The position numbers and the translations under genes are program-made. 8,125 bases of DNA from Patescibacteria group bacterium (lineage in GTDB: Bacteria; Patescibacteriota; Microgenomatia; Daviesbacterales; UBA10151), in NCBI GenBank assembly GCA_018817205.1, contig JAHIUE010000025.1, positions 1 to 8,125 of the forward strand. The letters run 5' to 3'. This document shows, one piece after another, positions 4,435-8,125 of the stretch (the stretch's first letter is position 1; each line of letters opens with the position of its first letter). The notes beneath the pieces were generated by a model. It was not told the origin of the DNA. It worked only from the letters and a program-made list of their open reading frames with translations, and did no database searches.

Positions 4435-4843
4435 TGGAGATGGGGGGCTTTGCACCCCCGTCCAAAATTGTATCTAAAAAAATTTCTACAAGCTTAGCTT
4501 TTATATATTTTTGAGTGTTAATTTGTAACCTAAAAGCAGGAAGATTAACACTTAATCCAAGTTTCTTGGTTTTGAATATGGATTAGATATCAAAACTGCA
4601 TCCCAACTAGGTACTGCTTTAGGTTCCAGCCGGGAAAGGACTCCTAAGGCAAATGCTTTAAGCTACTGCCAGTCTGGGAGCGTAAGCCGAACCAAAAAGG
4701 TTGGTTACGATACCAGCAGCCATTGCTTTGGCATCACGGACAAGTTTATTGCCGTTTGTGTTTTGAGACAATATTTAACGTTTAATGTTTCCTTAACGGC
4801 TTGCAGTTTTTAAAGAGCAATCCTGTCGAGACTATACATCCCC
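4435..4843 (-). ncRNA. ssrA: tmRNA (transfer-messenger RNA)
   Basis: The 409-base RNA starts GGGGATG (4843-4837) and ends CATCTCC plus A (4442-4435). These pair as a 7-bp tRNA-like acceptor with one G-T. The 3' part has GGGGG-TGCAAAG-CCCCC as the T arm, and the 5' part has the D-loop-like TATAGTCTCGACAGG. An open frame ends in ...AYAPRLAVA and TAA (4660-4658), the expected small hydrophobic degradation tag. With SmpB, the RNA frees stalled ribosomes and marks the unfinished protein for proteolysis. smpB lies directly upstream, ending 40 bases before it. CCA is not encoded: CAC follows the discriminator. The T loop has G where U55 is expected. Folding of the pseudoknots was not modelled. Confidence 0.92.
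4658..4765 (-). other. tmRNA tag reading frame (about 35 codons)
   Basis: Within ssrA the frame from CAA at 4765 to TAA at 4660-4658 encodes 35 residues, starting QNTNGNKLVRDAKAM and ending SAYAPRLAVA. The Ala-rich, hydrophobic end fits tags read by ClpXP-type or FtsH proteases. It is preceded by AAATATTGTCT, like the region before the resume codon in other tmRNAs. The exact resume codon is uncertain by a codon or two. A different frame right after TTGTC gives only a six-residue polar peptide and is less likely. Most tags are 8-15 residues, but mycoplasma tags reach about 27. Confidence 0.65.
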
Positions 4844-4851
4844 AGAACTGT

Positions 4852-4880
4852 ATATTACCACAAAACGAGCCCAAAAGCAA
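4852..4880 (-). promoter_or_regulatory. ssrA promoter
   Basis: On the minus strand TTGCTT (4880-4875) and TAATAT (4857-4852) are exactly 17 bases apart. The -10 is extended by TGG. The predicted transcription start coincides with the mature tmRNA 5' end at 4843 (8 bases beyond the -10). The -35 begins just after the smpB stop codon, so ssrA can be expressed apart from smpB. Confidence 0.65.
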
Positions 4881-4883
4881 ATA

Positions 4884-5324
4884 TCACTCTTTTCCTCTAA
4901 GTTCTTGTTCAATGCGGCGTATATGATCGCGTTCTTTAATAATCTTTCTTCTATCAAATTCTTTTTTGCTTTTTCCCAAACCAATTTCCAGCTTAAATCT
5001 GTTATTTTTCTCATAAAGAGAAACCGGCACCAAAGTCACGCCTTTACCTGTAGTTTTACCTATCAAAGAATTAATCTGGTCTTTATGTAAAAGCAATTTT
5101 CTGCTTTTCTGGGCATCATATTCTTTATCCGAAGTTTGCTGGTATCTTGGGATATTGGCATTTACCAAAAATGCTTCCCCGTTTAAAATTTTGACATACC
5201 CTTCCCCCAGATCAACCCTGCCTGATCTTATTGATTTAACCTCGGCGCCGGATAAGACTATACCGGCTTCTATATGTTCGAGAATATGATAATTATATAG
5301 AGCCTTCTTGTTAATAATTTTCAT
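4884..5324 (-). CDS. smpB: SsrA-binding protein SmpB
   Basis: This 146-residue protein binds tmRNA and delivers it to stalled ribosomes. It shows the SmpB blocks: NKKALYNYHILEHIEAGIVL, then SGAEVKSIRSGRVDL (25-39), NANIPRYQQ (56-63), the basic KSRKLLLH (73-80), GKGVTLVPVSLY (93-104), and the C-terminal GLGKSKKEFDRRKIIKERD (115-133). The tail after 125 is strongly basic, as in the helix that enters the mRNA channel. The length is within the family range. It lies 40 bases upstream of ssrA, so protein and RNA partner form one locus. The start is ATG at 5324 with no Shine-Dalgarno; the bases before it are a 7-base-periodic repeat. The stop is TGA. Confidence 0.97.
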   Translation of the reverse strand: MKIINKKALYNYHILEHIEAGIVLSGAEVKSIRSGRVDLGEGYVKILNGEAFLVNANIPRYQQTSDKEYDAQKSRKLLLHKDQINSLIGKTTGKGVTLVPVSLYEKNNRFKLEIGLGKSKKEFDRRKIIKERDHIRRIEQELRGKE

Positions 5325-5407
5325 TAGCGGATAGCGTTTAGCGTCTAGGGTCTAGTTTAAAGATAAACACAACTAAACGCTAGACGCTAGTTTCTAAACG
5401 CTATTTC
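5325..5407. repeat. 7-base-periodic repeat array with inverted halves (locus C)
   Basis: On the plus strand TAGCGGA, TAGCGTT, TAGCGTC, TAGGGTC and TAGTTTA run from 5325 to 5359 in 7-base register. After a 13-base spacer CTAAACG, CTAGACG, CTAGTTT, CTAAACG and CTATTTC run from 5373 to 5407. The halves are inverted copies: 5332-5341 pairs with 5394-5403 (10 bp) and 5342-5348 with 5380-5386 (7 bp), leaving one heptamer bulged. The array fills the entire gap between the smpB start codon and the preceding gene, and enters that gene's TAG stop. Confidence 0.8.
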
Positions 5408-7224
5408 AGGTCTACGGAGTAAATTTTACTACCATCAAGTAGATAAACCTTGTTTTCTTTTTCATCCACTACCAAATCTGTGGCTGTGGCGAATTTATTA
5501 CCGGTTATTTGCCCTTTATAAGAACCTGTTTTGGTTAGAATTAAAAGGCGGGAATTACCCGAATCCAAAAGATACAAATCGTCAGTATCAGAAGAAACAA
5601 AGAAACTCTTGGGATCTTTTACCCCTGAAGGCAAACCTGCATACGAAAAATTATCTTTATCACCCTTGGTGAAGCGCAGCATTTCTCCTCCACTTTTTAA
5701 AACATAAATAGATGATTCAATCTGCATTCTTACTGTCCCGTTAAAATCAGCCTGCGTATCTTTGGTCAAATATTCTCTTTTACTGGAATAACCCTCAGAA
5801 GTTGGCAGGTATTTCCAAATTTGATTGCTGCCTGTATCTAAAAGGTAGACATTGCTGGCAAAACCGTAAATGTCCGAAATCTCTCCCCAGTCCTCATCTG
5901 TTTTGCTAACTGTTGTTAATTTTTCATTAGAAATATCCATCCTTAAAATTCCTTTGTCTTTTGAGTATATAAATGCCATTCCGCCGTTTAACGAAGCATA
6001 AACTCCCTCTCCCAAATCTTCCGAGCCTGCCAAAATCTGATTGCTCTTTTTGGCAAGATCTAAAACCACCAAAGTTTCAACCGCCGGATCCAAAAGCAGC
6101 AGTTTCCCTGCTGAAAGACTCATTTGTGCAGCGCGGAAGTTTCCCTTGACTAAATCCATATCTAAAAACAGCGGAAAATCAGAAACTTCCGATTCCTGCA
6201 AAATAGCAGACGACTCATCGTCTATCTGTTTTTTGAAATTTTGAGCATCGATATCTTTTGGCTTAAGCGTCAAAGCTTTTGTTGTTTTATCCTTAGCCAA
6301 GTCAAGCTTGGTTTTTGCCTCTTGGGGATTTAAACTGGTCAGGCCTTTGGCAGCATTAAAATCATCTTTGGCCTCTTGCATAATCTGGTTAAATTCTATA
6401 TCCCGTTTCATATCGCGGCTCGTTTTATATTTATACCCTGCACCCAAAGCAATAACTGCAATTAAAATAATTGCCACAATTACTCTCCCCCGACCGCTTT
6501 TGGGAAAATATGTCCATAATCGCCTGATTAATTTGACCACGCTTCCGAGCACTACTTCAGGAAAAGCTGGCGTTTTCTCCGTATATCCCGGTTCTGCCAC
6601 TCCTTCCCGCTCCGGTTCCTCCCGGGCAGGAAGCGAAAGGATTTCTTCTTTCTCCTCTACTATCTCAACAGCCAACGCTGCCAGGCCCTGATCTTCTACA
6701 TCAGATACCCCAATCCTTGAACCTACCTCTTCCTCGAAAGTCTCGATAGGCAAGCCCAGAGATTTCGGAAGATCCTCTCCCATAAAAGACACCAGGCTCT
6801 TAGTGGCAAAAAGCAATCTGTCACCGTCTTCCAAAAACCCGGAAATGAGTTGAGCCTCTTGTCCAACCGATAGAAGCGGCGACATTTTCTCGCCACGTTT
6901 CAAATAAACCTCAACCCCGCCTTTACCGACAAGGTACAAAACTTTGCCGGAAATTACCCCCAAACATAAATCAAATTCGCCACCGGCGACAAGTTTCCCT
7001 TCTGCCTCTTTAAAGGCGGCGTTTAATTTCTGATTAGGCGCTCCCTCAAACTCAAAATAGAAATCTTCAAGTTCCGATAAAACCTGCCTGCCTTTGGTAA
7101 AAGCATCATCGCATGACAACCCTAAAACCGCCAAAAATGTATTGTCTTCCCTTTCAGAAGAAGATACCTGTGCAGCCCTCTGATCGGTATTTAAGCCAAT
7201 TACTTGTGCTATTTTTAATTTCAT
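5401..7224 (-). CDS. Membrane protein: inactive PP2C-like domain plus C-terminal propeller-like domain
   Basis: From the ATG at 7224 the protein has 607 residues. An earlier in-frame TTG (7242) would overlap the preceding gene and is less likely. Residues 1-170 resemble a PP2C/PPM phosphatase core (GKVLYLVGKGGVEVYLKRG, then GFLEDGDRLLFATKSL at 130-144). The usual DGD...ATDG has become ATKS, and an early metal-binding DG is not seen, so catalysis is doubtful. A charged linker follows, then one transmembrane helix (about 247-265), a helical segment with a Lys/Ala-rich pattern (270-345), and a C-terminal half (about 355-607) rich in repeated YLLDSGNS, VYLLDTGSN and VYLLDGSK strands, as in NHL-like beta-propellers. 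The propeller half probably lies outside the cell and the PP2C-like half inside. A GGGGA about 11 bases upstream may be a weak Shine-Dalgarno. The gap to the preceding stop is two bases, suggesting translational coupling. Confidence 0.85.
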   Translation of the reverse strand: MKLKIAQVIGLNTDQRAAQVSSSEREDNTFLAVLGLSCDDAFTKGRQVLSELEDFYFEFEGAPNQKLNAAFKEAEGKLVAGGEFDLCLGVISGKVLYLVGKGGVEVYLKRGEKMSPLLSVGQEAQLISGFLEDGDRLLFATKSLVSFMGEDLPKSLGLPIETFEEEVGSRIGVSDVEDQGLAALAVEIVEEKEEILSLPAREEPEREGVAEPGYTEKTPAFPEVVLGSVVKLIRRLWTYFPKSGRGRVIVAIILIAVIALGAGYKYKTSRDMKRDIEFNQIMQEAKDDFNAAKGLTSLNPQEAKTKLDLAKDKTTKALTLKPKDIDAQNFKKQIDDESSAILQESEVSDFPLFLDMDLVKGNFRAAQMSLSAGKLLLLDPAVETLVVLDLAKKSNQILAGSEDLGEGVYASLNGGMAFIYSKDKGILRMDISNEKLTTVSKTDEDWGEISDIYGFASNVYLLDTGSNQIWKYLPTSEGYSSKREYLTKDTQADFNGTVRMQIESSIYVLKSGGEMLRFTKGDKDNFSYAGLPSGVKDPKSFFVSSDTDDLYLLDSGNSRLLILTKTGSYKGQITGNKFATATDLVVDEKENKVYLLDGSKIYSVDLK

Positions 7225-7226
7225 GT

Positions 7227-7463
7227 TTATAGTATTCCCCAAGCTAAAACTATTAGACCTACGGCAACGCCGGCATGAACTATGGAAAAAGCCTTCAAGA
7301 TCGGCGATACTTCTGTAATCAAAGTTCTAGCCATCAAATCCACCTGTCTTACAACTATTAATGCAAATATAGCGTAAAAGATTAAAATAAGCAAAATTGC
7401 AACTTTTAAAAATATCGTCACGACCTCAGAATCAAGATAGTTAATCGGGATGGTGTTAGACAT
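7227..7463 (-). CDS. 78-residue two-helix membrane protein, function unknown
   Basis: The start at 7463 (MSNTIPINYLDSEVV) is fixed by a strong AGGAGG four bases upstream; a longer frame starting at 7589 would lie inside the preceding gene. Two hydrophobic helices run near residues 15-38 and 56-78, joined by a short loop (RQVDLMARTLITEVSP), and the chain ends within the second helix at AWGIL. It resembles a small membrane protein family frequent in CPR genomes, which I recall only as a domain of unknown function. Its start overlaps the upstream gene's stop by 8 bases and its stop lies two bases before the next ATG, so the three genes form a tightly coupled operon. Confidence 0.85.
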   Translation of the reverse strand: MSNTIPINYLDSEVVTIFLKVAILLILIFYAIFALIVVRQVDLMARTLITEVSPILKAFSIVHAGVAVGLIVLAWGIL

Positions 7464-8016
7464 TTCTCCTCCTTCCATGGATTTTATGCGCTTCATCCAA
7501 GATAAAATCCGCCACATGGTGAGGTTTTGGCACGGAGCGAAAATCAATGTTTTTGGTGGTGGCTCCGGCTGTTTGAAAAAAGACATCACCGTAATGGAAA
7601 AAGGAACTTAAAATTCCACCCATGGAAGACGAGGCATCTTCTATATTCCGAAGAGGTGCAACGTCAATATTTTTAAAAAGAATGGAGTAAAAATCCATAT
7701 CAACAATATTTTTTTCAGTCACGATATAGACATTAAAATACCAGTACAAAAAGCCCTCAAAGGTAATTATTAAAACAAGTAGGTAATTGATAGTCAAAAG
7801 TAAGATTCCAAAAGTTTGGGGAAATCCGGATAAATCCATGTTTAAAAGCCGGAAAATGCTTGGCATAAAAAAAGGCAGAAAGAAAAGCAAAATGGCAGGA
7901 AGAATCCAGCTCAAATTAGTAATCGGATGAGCCCGTAGAAGAAGCAGTATTTTTTCATCCCGGTCCTGGCCTTCAAAACGGCATTTTGTCGGATGCTCAA
8001 TATACGAAGAAAACAT
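7456..8016 (-). CDS. Membrane protein with bacterial PH-like domain
   Basis: This 186-residue protein has a short cytoplasmic N terminus ending DEKILLLLRAHPI, two transmembrane helices (about 34-54 and 68-92), and a C-terminal domain of the YdbS/YdbT bPH2 type. It reads YWYFNVYIVTEKNIVDMDFYSILFKNIDVAPLRNIEDASSS..., then YGDVFFQTAG and FRSVPKPHHV. VTEKNIV, the IEDA-type motif before a glycine-rich turn, and YGDV-FQTAG are the usual strands of that family. The molecular role is not established; these domains are thought to bind proteins or membranes. It heads the three-gene operon that ends with the PP2C-like/propeller protein. The start is ATG at 8016 with no Shine-Dalgarno; TATACT lies upstream. 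Confidence 0.88.
   Translation of the reverse strand: MFSSYIEHPTKCRFEGQDRDEKILLLLRAHPITNLSWILPAILLFFLPFFMPSIFRLLNMDLSGFPQTFGILLLTINYLLVLIITFEGFLYWYFNVYIVTEKNIVDMDFYSILFKNIDVAPLRNIEDASSSMGGILSSFFHYGDVFFQTAGATTKNIDFRSVPKPHHVADFILDEAHKIHGRRRNV
7466..7473 (-). promoter_or_regulatory. Strong Shine-Dalgarno that sets the 78-residue gene's start
   Basis: The minus strand reads AGGAGGAG at 7473-7466 just before the ATG at 7463. It is the only strong ribosome binding site in the window and lies inside the 3' end of the preceding coding region. It makes the short start at 7463 preferable to the upstream in-frame Met codons. Confidence 0.85.
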
Positions 8017-8043
8017 AGGTGCGAGCTAATCGCTCTAAAGGCA

Positions 8044-8049
8044 AGTATA
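8044..8049 (-). promoter_or_regulatory. Candidate -10 box for the three-gene membrane operon
   Basis: The minus strand reads TATACT at 8049-8044, directly after the TAG stop of the upstream gene. The transcription start would be near 8037, leaving about 20 bases of leader. No convincing -35 is seen at 16-18 bases; TTTTTA at 8072-8067 is the only thing in place. Confidence 0.35.
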
Positions 8050-8125
8050 CTACTTCTGTTCAACATTAAAAAGAGGGCCGACTATCTGAATATTGGCAGG
8101 CGCCCTTAAATTAAATCTGTTCTTA
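8050..8125 (-). CDS. C-terminal tail of an unidentified protein (cut by window edge)
   Basis: One minus-strand frame is open from the window edge to a TAG at 8052-8050. It encodes 24 residues ending NLRAPANIQIVGPLFNVEQK. The hydrophobic-polar alternation looks like a beta-rich C terminus. The piece is too short to name. The frame is preferred over its neighbours because the other two contain stops, and because it leaves normal spacing to the next gene. Confidence 0.5.
   Translation of the reverse strand, partial: KNRFNLRAPANIQIVGPLFNVEQK

Noticed and set aside
3157..5324. TGA recoded to glycine or tryptophan, as in some CPR lineages
   Set aside because: comF and smpB end at TGA with normal family lengths and C termini.
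5325..5407. CRISPR array
   Set aside because: The units are 7 bases with no spacers and no cas genes nearby.
7225..7242. TTG start for the PP2C-like/propeller protein
   Set aside because: It would overlap the upstream gene; the ATG at 7224 leaves a two-base gap and matches the operon's coupling.
7464..7589. N-terminal extension of the 78-residue membrane protein
   Set aside because: It would lie inside the PH-like protein gene in another frame, and the strong AGGAGG points to the ATG at 7463.

Overview
The window looks like chromosome from a bacterium of the Candidate Phyla Radiation (Patescibacteria), most like the Microgenomates side; this placement is an inference. The reasons are the AT-rich sequence, the compact layout, none of the tRNAs encoding its 3' CCA, few Shine-Dalgarno sites, and several small membrane proteins of the sort common in those genomes. 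TGA ends smpB and comF at the expected family lengths, so TGA is a stop here. Every gene I can support lies on the minus strand; plus-strand reading frames are shadows.

In minus-strand transcription order (right to left), the window opens with the C-terminal tail of an unidentified protein (8125-8050). It continues with a membrane protein carrying a bacterial PH-like domain (8016-7456), a 78-residue two-helix membrane protein (7463-7227) and a large membrane protein (7224-5401). The last has an N-terminal PP2C-like domain lacking the expected catalytic Asp, one transmembrane helix and a propeller-like C-terminal half. These three genes are packed as an operon. A 76-base gap filled with 7-base-periodic repeats follows, then the trans-translation pair: smpB (5324-4884) and the tmRNA gene ssrA (4843-4435), which has its own good promoter. 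Right behind the tmRNA 3' end comes an HNH endonuclease gene (4394-3927), then comF (3855-3157).

From 3096 down to 205 lie five intact tRNA genes, all for serine or arginine: Ser(GCT), Ser(TGA), Arg(GCG), Ser(CGA) and Arg(CCG). They are interleaved with a small membrane protein gene (2863-2267) and a radical SAM protein gene (1970-381). Arg(CCG) sits inside what looks like the split halves of another tRNA. The window ends in the N-terminal part of a NUDIX hydrolase (137-1).

Three things stand out. First, three separate tracts have a 7-base period (2239-2273, 3267-3301, 5325-5407); one is inside the comF reading frame and the other two abut stop codons. Second, comF, the HNH gene and the 198-residue membrane protein gene each have a -10-like hexamer 6-8 bases before the start codon and no Shine-Dalgarno, suggesting leaderless mRNAs. 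Third, two tRNA-like halves flank tRNA-Arg(CCG). No gap longer than 300 bases lacks a gene. I see no CRISPR array, complete insertion sequence or prophage module.
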